Shown: piece by piece, positions 1-7,761 of the stretch | How positions within the stretch are numbered: position 1 is the stretch's first letter | Layout of the letters: each line of letters starts with the position of its first letter | From: Hoyosella subflava DQS3-9A1 | Lineage (GTDB): Bacteria; Actinomycetota; Actinomycetes; Mycobacteriales; Mycobacteriaceae | Assembly: GCF_000214175.1 (NCBI RefSeq) | Contig: NC_015564.1 | Coordinates: forward strand, 930,001 to 994,000 | DNA: 64,000 bases | Reading direction: 5' to 3' | Notes under the pieces: model-generated | Told to the model about the DNA's origin: nothing | The model's input: only the letters and a program-made list of their open reading frames with translations | The model's database searches: none | Program-made: the position numbers and the translations under genes

Positions 1-310
1 GCCGCTCGCGACATTTCAGGCTGTCGCACAGCAGATCGCCGATGTCTACATAGCGGCGCGCACTGCGGATCTGGCGCTGAAAGCAGCAACCTGGCGCCTT
101 GCATCTGGGCTTGCCGCTGACGACGATCTCACGATCGCCGCCTACTGGCTCATCGCCGAAGGTCTGCCTGCGCTGCGTACCTGTCACCACCTGCACGGTG
201 GCGTTGGCGTCGACATGTCATACCCACTGCACCGGCACTATTCCGTCCTCAAAGACGTGGCCCGGATGCTCGGCGGCGCCGAGCAGCAGCGTGAAAGATT
301 GGGGGTCTAG
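1..310 (+). CDS. fadE28: FadE28/ChsE1-type acyl-CoA dehydrogenase, C-terminal part (5' end outside window)
   Basis: The window opens inside this gene; codons begin at base 2 and end at the TAG at 308-310, giving about 102 C-terminal residues. The tail contains HHLHGGVGVDMSYPLHRHY, typical of the C-terminal helical domain of the FadE28 (ChsE1) family. In M. tuberculosis FadE28 and FadE29 form an alpha2-beta2 dehydrogenase that unsaturates the three-carbon side chain of 3-oxo-pregnene-carboxyl-CoA. The next gene starts 2 bp downstream and is the matching FadE29 subunit, and the order continues chsH2-chsH1-ltp2 exactly as in the igr operon. Assignment therefore rests on both the tail motif and synteny. 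The catalytic and FAD-binding N-terminal parts cannot be inspected here. Confidence 0.85.
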   Translation, partial: PLATFQAVAQQIADVYIAARTADLALKAATWRLASGLAADDDLTIAAYWLIAEGLPALRTCHHLHGGVGVDMSYPLHRHYSVLKDVARMLGGAEQQRERLGV

Positions 311-312
311 CC

Positions 313-1467
313 GTGCACATCGACCTCACAGAGAGTCAGCGCGAGTTGCAAGCCACCCTGCGCGATTACTTCACGCACCTGGTGACTGCGGATGAGCGCG
401 CCGAGATGCGCGTGGAACGCCACGGTCCGGTGTTCCGGAATATCGTTCGCCGGATGGGGCAGGACGGATGGCTAGGCGTGGGCTGGCCACGAGAGTTCGG
501 CGGCCATGGATTCGGCGCCATCGAACAGCACATCTTTGTTGACGAAGCCACCCGCGCCGACGTGCAATTGCCTTCCGTCACCCTGCAGACTGTGGGCCCC
601 ACCCTGCAGACATACGGAACCGAGGAACAAAAGCAACGCTTCTTGCCGAAGATCCTCGCGGGCGAAGTGCACTTCGCAATCGGATACACGGAACCTGAAG
701 CGGGCACCGACCTTGCCGCACTGCGCACCACCGCAGTACTAGATGGTGACTACTACATCGTTAACGGTCAGAAGATCTTCACCACGGGCGCGCACGACGC
801 CGACTACATCTGGCTGGCTGTTCGGACTGACCCGAAAGCGCCCAAACACAAAGGTATCTCGATCCTCATCGTTGATACCAGCGACCCGGGCTTCAGCTGG
901 ACACCGATCATCACGTGCGACGGTGCGCATCACGTCAACGCGACGTACTACAACGACGTTCGGGTGCCGAGCTCCATGCTCGTGGGCGAGGAAAACAAGG
1001 GCTGGAAGCTCATCACCACCCAGCTGAATCACGAGAGGGTCATGCTTGGTCCCGCCGGACGTATCGGGGCGGTGTATGACCGGGTTCGCGAGTGGGCGCA
1101 CAGTAATGACCTTGTGCAGCATTCGGATGTTCGCGCCGCGCTCGCGAGAACCAAGGCGGCCCTGCGTATCAACGAACTTCTTAATTGGCAGGTCGCAGCA
1201 GCCGATGCATCCCAGGCAGTCGACGTCGCAGATGCGTCTGCAACGAAAGTCTTTGGTTCCGAGCAGATTCAGAAGATCGGTGCGTCACTGGAGGAAATCG
1301 TCGCGCGCTACGGCAACTTCGACGACCCCGCGACTGTGGAACTCGCCGAGTGGCTCGACATCACCGCGAAACGAAACCTTGTGCTGACCTTCGGAGGTGG
1401 CGTGAACGAAATTCAGCGAGAACTGATCGCCACGATGGGACTTGGTCTGCCCCGGGTGATTCGATGA
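313..1467 (+). CDS. fadE29: FadE29/ChsE2-type acyl-CoA dehydrogenase subunit
   Basis: 384 residues with a GTG start 2 bp after the fadE28 stop; a G-rich stretch (gggggt) just upstream can serve as ribosome site. The ACAD fold is evident: helical N-terminus, YTEPEAGTDLAALRT at about 125-139 (middle beta domain, FAD/substrate signature) and a C-terminal FGGGVNEIQRELIA segment. Length equals M. tuberculosis FadE29 (about 387 aa). Known role of the family: with FadE28 it forms the heterotetrameric dehydrogenase acting on the C22 propionyl-CoA sterol intermediate, cytosolic. Its stop overlaps the chsH2 start (ATGA), so the genes are translationally coupled. I could not assign the catalytic base with certainty from sequence alone. 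Confidence 0.92.
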   Translation: MHIDLTESQRELQATLRDYFTHLVTADERAEMRVERHGPVFRNIVRRMGQDGWLGVGWPREFGGHGFGAIEQHIFVDEATRADVQLPSVTLQTVGPTLQTYGTEEQKQRFLPKILAGEVHFAIGYTEPEAGTDLAALRTTAVLDGDYYIVNGQKIFTTGAHDADYIWLAVRTDPKAPKHKGISILIVDTSDPGFSWTPIITCDGAHHVNATYYNDVRVPSSMLVGEENKGWKLITTQLNHERVMLGPAGRIGAVYDRVREWAHSNDLVQHSDVRAALARTKAALRINELLNWQVAAADASQAVDVADASATKVFGSEQIQKIGASLEEIVARYGNFDDPATVELAEWLDITAKRNLVLTFGGGVNEIQRELIATMGLGLPRVIR

Positions 1468-2390
1468 CTGACATTCGAGAAACAGCAAAAAGAATTGCGG
1501 CGCAAGGCAGTTCTACACCCGTGGCTGCCCGGGACCCCGTCAACCAGGCAATGATCAACAACTGGGTCGAAGCCATCGGCGACAACAATCCCGTTTACAC
1601 CGACCCCGATTTCGCCGCGGCGTCGATCCACGGCGGGGTCGTTGCACCGCCAGCGATGGCGCAAGTGTGGACGATGCGGGGCCTGCACGGGAAACGCAAC
1701 GCCGACGATCCACTCGGGGCGATGCTCGCCGCTCTCGACAAAGAAGGTTTCACCTCCGTCGTTGGTACGAACACGGAGCAGACCTATCACCGTTACCTGC
1801 GTCCGGGTGAGCGTGTTACGGCATCAACGAAACTGCGAGACATCAATGGTCCCAAGGAGACAGCGCTCGGTCCAGGCTGGTTCGTCACCACTGTGACCAC
1901 GTGGTCAGTAGGAGAAGAGCCAGTGGCGGAGATGGTGTTTCGTGTCCTGAAGTTCCGCCCCAAGAGCTCAGCGCGGATCATCGATGCGCCTGAGTACGCG
2001 GCCAGCGTGCTCAGACCGGTGATCTCGCGTGACACCGCGTTCTTCTGGGAAGGAACGAAAAAAGGCGAGCTGCGCATACAACGATGGGGCGACGAACTGC
2101 GGCACCCGCCCGGCGCGGTCGCACCGAACGGTGACCTCGAGGCCACCCCGGACTACATCGTGGCCCGTGGCACTGGAACGGTGTACAGCTTTGTCGTCCA
2201 CCACCATCCGAAAGTGCCCGGGAAAAAGACCCCGTTCGTGGTGGCGCTCGTCGAACTCGACGAGGGAGTCCGTGTCCTCGGTGAGCTCATCAACGTCGCT
2301 CCGGAAGACGTCAAAATCGGCGGGAGCGTCCGAGCCGTGTTCCTCCGCATCGACGACGACGTGACCCTGCCAGCGTGGGAGGTGGCATGA
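1464..2390 (+). CDS. chsH2: ChsH2-type enoyl-CoA hydratase subunit (MaoC + DUF35)
   Basis: 308 residues starting at an ATG that overlaps the fadE29 stop. Residues about 20-165 look like a MaoC-type hot-dog domain (for example FRVLKF near 159-164 closing the sheet); residues about 190-308 are a DUF35 OB-fold domain beginning FFWEGTKKGELRIQRW. The zinc-ribbon cysteines usual in DUF35 proteins are absent here. In M. tuberculosis (Rv3542c) ChsH2 pairs with ChsH1 as a heteromeric hydratase that adds water to the side-chain enoyl-CoA, and its DUF35 domain also binds and enables the aldolase Ltp2. The downstream chsH1 and ltp2 genes, each overlapping by ATGA, fit this complex exactly. Confidence 0.92.
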   Translation: MTDIRETAKRIAAQGSSTPVAARDPVNQAMINNWVEAIGDNNPVYTDPDFAAASIHGGVVAPPAMAQVWTMRGLHGKRNADDPLGAMLAALDKEGFTSVVGTNTEQTYHRYLRPGERVTASTKLRDINGPKETALGPGWFVTTVTTWSVGEEPVAEMVFRVLKFRPKSSARIIDAPEYAASVLRPVISRDTAFFWEGTKKGELRIQRWGDELRHPPGAVAPNGDLEATPDYIVARGTGTVYSFVVHHHPKVPGKKTPFVVALVELDEGVRVLGELINVAPEDVKIGGSVRAVFLRIDDDVTLPAWEVA

Positions 2391-2818
2391 AAACCCTGAC
2401 GGCAGCGGAGATCTCCATCGGAATGGAGCTGCCCGAACTAGTTGTCGACGCGACACCTACGTTCATCATCAGCACTGCCATCGCGACGCGTGACTTCGAA
2501 GACGTGCATCACGACCGTGACGCTGCAGTCGCGCGCGGCACCAAAGACATCTTCCTGAACATCCTCACCGACAACGGCCTCGTACAAAGGTATGTCACGG
2601 ACTGGGCTGGCCCTGAGGCGCTGGTCCGTTCCATCAATATCCGGTTGGGTGTTCCGTGCTATGCGAATGACACGCTGACGTTCAGCGGACGAGTGGCCGA
2701 GGAGACCGTCGTCGGCCGGGAGTCGCGCTTTGTGATCGAGGTCAGAGCCAGAGACAGCCTCGGCGATCACATCACTGGGACGGTCCAGATCGCCGTGCCG
2801 CAAGGAGATGGTCAATGA
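2387..2818 (+). CDS. chsH1: ChsH1-type enoyl-CoA hydratase subunit (MaoC-like)
   Basis: 143 residues; the ATG at 2387 overlaps the chsH2 stop and is preferred over an in-frame upstream codon. A single hot-dog domain with D36 and H41 in RDFEDVHHD, the positions of the hydratase 2 catalytic Asp/His pair, followed by LGVPCYANDTLTFSGRV. Family role: catalytic partner of ChsH2 in hydration of 3-oxo-pregnadiene carboxyl-CoA. Slightly longer than the M. tuberculosis protein (about 129 aa). The stop overlaps the ltp2 start, so all four downstream igr genes are translationally coupled. Confidence 0.9.
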   Translation: MKTLTAAEISIGMELPELVVDATPTFIISTAIATRDFEDVHHDRDAAVARGTKDIFLNILTDNGLVQRYVTDWAGPEALVRSINIRLGVPCYANDTLTFSGRVAEETVVGRESRFVIEVRARDSLGDHITGTVQIAVPQGDGQ

Positions 2819-3981
2819 CGATTGCGAACAAAGCCGCGATCGTGGGAATCGGTGCGACAGAATTCTCGAAGGACTCCGGTCGCAGCGAATTGCGGCTCGC
2901 CGTCGAGTGCATCCGGTCCGCCGTTGACGATGCAGGTCTGGCGCCCGCTGATGTAGACGGGCTCGTCACGTTCACGATGGACAGCAACGCCGAGATCGCG
3001 GTCGCTCGCGAACTCGGTATCCCCGAACTGACGTTCTTCAGCCGAATCCACTACGGCGGCGGCGCCGCAGCAGCAACAGTGCAACAGGCCGCGATGGCCG
3101 TCGCGACCGGAGTCGCCAAAGTCGTCGTTGTGTACCGGGCATTCAACGAGCGCTCGGGCGTCCGCTTCGGCCAGGTGTCCTCCGTTGCCGCAGGTCAGGT
3201 GAACACGTCGGGAGTGGACAACAGCTTTCACTACCCAATGGGGATCGCGACGCCGGCAGCCACCGTCGCGATGGGAGCACGCCGGTACATGCACGAGTAC
3301 GGTGCCACCAGTGAGGACTTCGGAAGGATCGCCGTAGTCGACCGGAAGCACGCAGCGTCCAATCCGAACGCCTGGTTCTACGGCAAGCCGATCACTTTGG
3401 AGGAGCATCAGGCGTCGCGGTGGGTCGCGGAACCGCTGCACCTGCTGGACTGCTGTCAAGAATCCGATGGTGGGGTTGCGCTCGTGGTGACCACCACTGA
3501 GCGCGCACGTGATCTGCCGAGAGTGCCCGTGCGCGTCGCCGCGGCGGCCCAGGGCAGCGGCCACGATCAGTACATCATGACCAGTTACTACCGTGACACC
3601 ATTAGCGGTTTGCCCGAAATGGGCGTGGTGGCGCGACAACTGTGGGAGCAGTCCGCAATCAGCCCAGGGGACGTCGATGTTGCCGTCCTGTACGACCACT
3701 TCACACCGTATGTGCTCATGCAATTGGAAGAGCTCGGATTCTGTGGCCGTGGGGAAGCGCGGGATTTCATCAGCGGCGACACTCTTGAACTACACGGCTC
3801 GCTGCCGCTCAACCCGCACGGTGGTCAACTAGGCGAGGCCTACATTCATGGAATGAACGGGATCGCCGAGGCCGTCCGGCAGTTGCGGGGGACTGCCGTC
3901 AACCAGGTGGACTCAGTGGAGCATGTGCTGGTGACGGCAGGAACCGGAGTTCCCACCAGCGGGCTGGTGCTGCGCACCTAG
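2815..3981 (+). CDS. ltp2: Ltp2-type steroid side-chain aldolase (thiolase-fold lipid-transfer protein)
   Basis: 388 residues, thiolase superfamily. The usual nucleophilic cysteine is missing (RIHYGGGAAAATVQQAAM where a thiolase has Cys), as expected for the Ltp2 retro-aldolases. Tyr293 in VAVLYDHFTPYV and Tyr343 in GEAYIHGMNG fall at the positions I recall as catalytic in Thermomonospora curvata Ltp2 (294 and 344). A C-terminal LPLNPHGGQLGEAYIHG motif is typical. Known function: cleaves the hydroxylated C22 CoA thioester to androstenedione-type 17-ketosteroid plus propionyl-CoA, in complex with ChsH2 DUF35. Last gene of the igr-type operon; a repeat-rich spacer follows. Confidence 0.92.
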   Translation: MTIANKAAIVGIGATEFSKDSGRSELRLAVECIRSAVDDAGLAPADVDGLVTFTMDSNAEIAVARELGIPELTFFSRIHYGGGAAAATVQQAAMAVATGVAKVVVVYRAFNERSGVRFGQVSSVAAGQVNTSGVDNSFHYPMGIATPAATVAMGARRYMHEYGATSEDFGRIAVVDRKHAASNPNAWFYGKPITLEEHQASRWVAEPLHLLDCCQESDGGVALVVTTTERARDLPRVPVRVAAAAQGSGHDQYIMTSYYRDTISGLPEMGVVARQLWEQSAISPGDVDVAVLYDHFTPYVLMQLEELGFCGRGEARDFISGDTLELHGSLPLNPHGGQLGEAYIHGMNGIAEAVRQLRGTAVNQVDSVEHVLVTAGTGVPTSGLVLRT

Positions 3982-4028
3982 CGCGATCGTTGCGCGCACC
4001 TAGCGTGGCCTTGCGCGATCGTTGCGCG
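3972..4028. repeat. Interleaved short direct repeats after ltp2
   Basis: Two short units alternate at the 3' end of ltp2: GCGCACCTAGCG at 3972-3983 and again at 3994-4005, and GCGCGATCGTTGCGCG at 3981-3996 and again at 4013-4028. The ltp2 stop codon lies inside the first copy. Further on, ccaccaca (about 4030-4037) and its inverse tgtggtgg (about 4086-4093) flank the remainder of the spacer. The block could be a small duplicated terminator or a replication-slippage product; no function is assigned. Confidence 0.7.
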
Positions 4029-4114
4029 GCCACCACATTTCTGGGTCAGCCACCACTGCCGTGGACAGTGTGGCCGACACAAAAGTGTGGTGGCTGGCGT
4101 ACGATTTCACGGCA

Positions 4115-5347
4115 ATGGGTGAGGCGGATCGCAACGCAGAGCAGGGCCAGTCCGGCGCACGGCGGGAAGTTTCCTCGGGTCCGGTGTGGACCGCGCCAGG
4201 TATGCCTGCTCTGCTCGTGATGACCGCATTCGGTTTCAGCGGCCACGCATTGCTCTTTCCTACCGTGCCGCTGTGGGTGGTCACGACGGGCGGGAACGCA
4301 GCAGGAGCAGGTGCCGTCAATGCACTGCTCATGTTGTGCACTGTGCTGACACAGGTATTGGTGCCGTTCGCGCTCCGCCGCATCGGCTGGAACATCACGT
4401 GGAAACTCGGCATGGTGTTTCTCGGTGTGCCGTCCCTGCTGCACCTGCTCCCGCTGAGTTTTGCGGGTGCGCTCGCGCTTGCGGTACCGCGCGGTTTCGG
4501 GTTCGGAGTGCTCACTGTCTGCGGTGCCATCGCTGTTGCTGAACTCGTTCACCCAGCACGCCGTGGCAAAGCTATCGGTGCCTATGGCCTCGCAATCGCC
4601 GCGCCACAAGCCATCCTGATCCCGGCGGCGCCCTGGGTTGCCGACAACATCGGCTTCGCCCTCGTCTTCGTGGCCGGCGCATGCCCATTGATTGGATGGT
4701 TCCTGGCTGGCCCTGTCGCGCGACATGTGACCTCCACCAGCCGCGAGGCCGACGACAGGACTACGCACGGGACACGCCGGCGGGTGCGGATCCCGATCCA
4801 GATGTTCGGTCCCATGCTGATACTCCTTGCAGTGACTGCGGCCGGTGGCGCCCTGTTGACGTTCACGCCGCAAATGACGCCGAACCCCACGCTCGTTTTC
4901 ACCAGCCTGCTCACGTTCACAGTCATCTCCGCCTTGAGCCGCTGGCTCATCGGAGCATTCGCAGACCGTTACGGGACACGGCTGTTCGTTACGCCGCTGA
5001 TAGGGCTCACAGCCGCGGGACTGTCGCTCATTGCCTGGGCAGTGCAGGGGAGTGGTGCACTGCAGTCGGCAGGGCTGATTGTTGGGATGGCGATTGTCGG
5101 AATCTCCTACGGGGCACTGCAGAACCTCACCCTCCTTGACACTTTCGCCGCCGCTGGTCGCAAAAGGTATGGGATGGCGAGCGCGGTGTGGAATATCGGA
5201 TTCGATGCGGGGACTGGTATTGGGGCCTTGCTAATCGGCATCGTCGCAGCACAGGCGACTTTCTCTGTGGCGATGCTTGCCGCGGCACTGCTCTCGATTC
5301 TCACCTTGCCGCTGGCGGTAGCGAGTGCTCGAAGGCGTCGGCAATGA
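4115..5347 (+). CDS. Major facilitator superfamily permease
   Basis: 410 residues from the ATG at 4115; open frame extends upstream to 4022, but those codons read through the inverted-repeat spacer and give a non-membrane leader. About 12 hydrophobic segments begin at residue 30, with a hydrophilic central loop (SREADDRTTHGTRRRVRIP, near 205-225) dividing two six-helix halves and the MFS-like loop RWLIGAFADRYGTR near 270. Substrate is not predictable. It follows the igr operon on the same strand but after a 133-bp repeat-rich gap, so probably has its own promoter. It converges with and overlaps the truncated winged-helix gene on the other strand. Confidence 0.85.
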   Translation: MGEADRNAEQGQSGARREVSSGPVWTAPGMPALLVMTAFGFSGHALLFPTVPLWVVTTGGNAAGAGAVNALLMLCTVLTQVLVPFALRRIGWNITWKLGMVFLGVPSLLHLLPLSFAGALALAVPRGFGFGVLTVCGAIAVAELVHPARRGKAIGAYGLAIAAPQAILIPAAPWVADNIGFALVFVAGACPLIGWFLAGPVARHVTSTSREADDRTTHGTRRRVRIPIQMFGPMLILLAVTAAGGALLTFTPQMTPNPTLVFTSLLTFTVISALSRWLIGAFADRYGTRLFVTPLIGLTAAGLSLIAWAVQGSGALQSAGLIVGMAIVGISYGALQNLTLLDTFAAAGRKRYGMASAVWNIGFDAGTGIGALLIGIVAAQATFSVAMLAAALLSILTLPLAVASARRRRQ

Positions 5348-6003
5348 CGCGGTGGTTCACGCAACAGCGACGTCAGCAGAATCAAAGAACCGCCCGATCG
5401 TTGCCGCGTCCGGTCGAACTGCTTCGCGGCGGCGTAACGGAACTGGCTCGGCAATTCTGGTGCGAGTTCGACAACCAAACCGGCTTGCAGGGTAGCCATG
5501 CGGAACAAATGGTCGTGCACGTGTGCCGCACCACAGCCTGAGCACCACGGCGTGAGGTGGCTGTTAACCAGTGGGGTGACCCTGCTGCTGAGCTCACCTT
5601 TCGTTGGACGTGAGACGTCGGCGATGACGTTCCGCATCGCGGACGCGACCTCGTCCAGTGCAGCTGGAAAGCCAAGGCCATTGTCGCTCAGTTCTGATGC
5701 GAATGGTCCGATGGACTGCCTTGCAAGATCACGAGCTTCGGTCGTGCGCAGCGCAGATGCGTAGAGCGGCAAATCAGCCGTGTCGTGGAGATGGAGTGCT
5801 CCGCGTACCGAGTGAAAGAGCACTGTCTCCGAACTGGGCGCCCTGCCGGTTCGCAGCTCGAATGCGAGACCCGCGCTGCGCCCGGGCGGATAGTCTTGCA
5901 GGCCTGTTCGCAGGGCTACCGTCCCGGTTCCGCTGGCGTTTAGGTCATGGACGTGGGCGCGGTAGGCGAGTGCCTGAGCTCGCGTAATAGCGCCCGCAGT
6001 CAC
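5107..6003 (-). CDS. C-terminally truncated winged-helix DNA-binding protein (AlkZ/YcaQ-like), probable pseudogene
   Basis: The start is the GTG at 6003, behind GGAGG with 7-nt spacing. The first ~210 residues (ITRAQALAYRAHVHDLN..., then RPTKGELSSRVTPLVNSHL and WCSGCGAAHVHDHLFRMA) resemble the winged-helix DNA-binding / AlkZ-like family found in many actinomycetes, whose members are usually well over 350 aa. The family sequence stops near base 5350. The remaining ~80 codons run antisense through the 3' end of the MFS gene and look like unconstrained sequence. The C-terminal half therefore appears to have been lost at the junction with the MFS gene. Family assignment is moderate confidence and function as a glycosylase is unlikely for the remnant. 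Confidence 0.5.
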   Translation of the reverse strand: MTAGAITRAQALAYRAHVHDLNASGTGTVALRTGLQDYPPGRSAGLAFELRTGRAPSSETVLFHSVRGALHLHDTADLPLYASALRTTEARDLARQSIGPFASELSDNGLGFPAALDEVASAMRNVIADVSRPTKGELSSRVTPLVNSHLTPWCSGCGAAHVHDHLFRMATLQAGLVVELAPELPSQFRYAAAKQFDRTRQRSGGSLILLTSLLREPPRHCRRLRALATASGKVRIESSAAASIATEKVACAATMPISKAPIPVPASNPIFHTALAIPYLLRPAAAKVSRRVRFCSAP

Positions 6004-6189
6004 GATGCTGCCTCCACTGCTCAATCTAGGACGAGACCCGTGGGTGGGTCCCTATGTCGCCCGAGGTACTTACCCCAGTTTGCATTGAAAGCCTGCTTGC
6101 TCCCCAGTAGTCGGGCCCGCTGTTTTTTGGGTGTGGGTGTGTGCCCGGCGGGTGGGGTGTTTCCGGCCGGGTTGTGGGGTGTGTTGGTG

Positions 6190-7698
6190 TTAGAAGGGTG
6201 GTTCGGTGCTGGTGGTGGTGTTGTTGTGGCAGCGGGTGGCGTGGTTGATGCCGCGTTCGGTGCGGGCGCGGGCGGCGCGGTGTTGGGTGCGGGTGCGGGT
6301 TTTTTTCGGTAGTCCCGCGGGTTCTGTGTTCGGGCTGGGGAACGCGGGTGGTGTGCCGGTGAGCAGTTCGACGGGCCCGGATTGGTAGAGGGTGTAGGTG
6401 AGTCCGCTGGGTGCGTGCAGCACCATGGTGCGGTCGCCGCTGGGGGTGAAGGTCCAGCCGCAGAAGGTTTTGATCCGGTGATGGCCGCGGCACAGCGGGC
6501 CCAGGTTCGCCGCGACCGTGCGGCCCCCGGCTTCCGGGTCGGTGTGGTTGAACGGATCGTTATGGTCGAGGTCGCAGTCCCATGCCGCCCGGTCACAGTG
6601 CGGCCATTGACAGGTGCCGTGCTCGGCGCGGGACCGGTCCGCGACCTGCAGGCGGGGCCGGTACGTCAGCGCCGCGTCGTCCTGGCAGGCCGGGGCAGAC
6701 GGGACCGGATCGCCTGGCACAGGCGGATCAGCCGGACCTGCGGGGTGTGTCTGGCTGGGGGTGAGGGGGCGGATGATCGCGTGGGCGGCGATCTCGCGGG
6801 CGAGGGCGCTGTCGATGATGCCGTACCCGTCGAGATACGCCGGGGTGTTCTGGTCCTGCCCGGTCAGTGCGGTGTCGGTGAGGATGACGTGCACGACCGG
6901 TTTCCGGCGGGCAGGCAGCGCACCGCGCTGGGTGCAGCCGGTGCTGCCGCACCGGCACGCCAGGCGGGGCTCACCATGGACCAGCGCGGTCAGCGCGTCC
7001 GCGCGGCGCACCGGGAACGGGCGCGGGTCCTGCGCGCAGACCTCTTTCGCCATTTCCGTGACCCGCGCATCAAGGAACCGTCCCTCGTCCGCGCGCAGAC
7101 TGGCCAGCACATGCACCATCCCGTCCTCCGCGGCGGAGACCTCCACATACCGTTCGTCCTGCGCGCGCTGGCGCCGCACCCGGATCCCGTCCGGATCCAC
7201 CGCGGTGATCACCCGGTCCGCGAGATCCCGTAACCGCCGCCCCGACGCGGTACCACCCCTGGCCAGCACCCGCGCCAGGATCTGCTCCTCAACCGCCCCG
7301 ATCGCGGTCCCGGTCACATTCCGGGTCGCGACCTCGACCTGACGGGCCTGATACACCGACACCAGCCCCGCCGCGACCGCTTCCCGGAACCGCGGCAGCC
7401 GCGCGGCGAGCGCGTCCCCGAAATTCACCACATCCCCGGCCGCGCGGCGGCTGAGCCCCAGCGCGGCACCGATCTCCGCTTCCGCCTGCTCATACGCATC
7501 CAGCACCCACCCGCCCTGCTCGTCCTCCCGCGCCCGGTACCGGCGGAACAACTCCGCGGCAGCCGCGTACTTCCGCTCCGCGACCACCGACTCCAGCCGA
7601 TGCCACACCCCCGCCGCCGCGATCACCCCCGCATCATCAAGCTCCCCGAAATCCTGCACCCCGACACCATCCAGCGCCCCCACCAGCAAATCGAACAT
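6190..7698 (-). CDS. DUF222 / 13E12-family HNH endonuclease-like protein
   Basis: 502 residues from the ATG at 7698 (MFDLLVGAL), preceded by a G-rich AGG-containing site; a longer frame to 7740 lacks one. The N-terminal DUF222 domain occupies about residues 20-320; the C-terminal HNH nuclease motif reads CQWPHCDRAAWDCDLDH, then GPLCRGHH about 30 residues later, giving two zinc-type Cys pairs plus the catalytic His. The tail is Pro/Thr/Arg-rich. These genes are multicopy in Corynebacteriales and are linked to the REP13E12 family; their role is unproven. Third codon positions are almost all G or C, visibly more extreme than in neighbours, which suggests separate ancestry. It stands alone, followed by 165 bp without a gene. 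Confidence 0.88.
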   Translation of the reverse strand: MFDLLVGALDGVGVQDFGELDDAGVIAAAGVWHRLESVVAERKYAAAAELFRRYRAREDEQGGWVLDAYEQAEAEIGAALGLSRRAAGDVVNFGDALAARLPRFREAVAAGLVSVYQARQVEVATRNVTGTAIGAVEEQILARVLARGGTASGRRLRDLADRVITAVDPDGIRVRRQRAQDERYVEVSAAEDGMVHVLASLRADEGRFLDARVTEMAKEVCAQDPRPFPVRRADALTALVHGEPRLACRCGSTGCTQRGALPARRKPVVHVILTDTALTGQDQNTPAYLDGYGIIDSALAREIAAHAIIRPLTPSQTHPAGPADPPVPGDPVPSAPACQDDAALTYRPRLQVADRSRAEHGTCQWPHCDRAAWDCDLDHNDPFNHTDPEAGGRTVAANLGPLCRGHHRIKTFCGWTFTPSGDRTMVLHAPSGLTYTLYQSGPVELLTGTPPAFPSPNTEPAGLPKKTRTRTQHRAARARTERGINHATRCHNNTTTSTEPPF

Positions 7699-7761
7699 AC
7701 GAACGAACCTACCCACCACCCCTGACAAAAACAGACACACCAGACGGAGGTGACTTATCGG

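Noticed and set aside
2812-3723. Open frame of about 300 codons antisense to ltp2
   Set aside because: Arises from the G/C-rich third positions of ltp2; protein is rich in Arg, His and Asp with no family motif.
4022-4114. Extension of the MFS frame upstream of 4115
   Set aside because: Reads through the inverted-repeat spacer, gives a hydrophilic leader unlike MFS proteins, and a later ATG precedes the first helix.
6382-7233. Open frames on the plus strand across the DUF222-HNH gene
   Set aside because: Mirror-strand artefacts of extreme GC3; the HNH and DUF222 motifs are on the minus strand.
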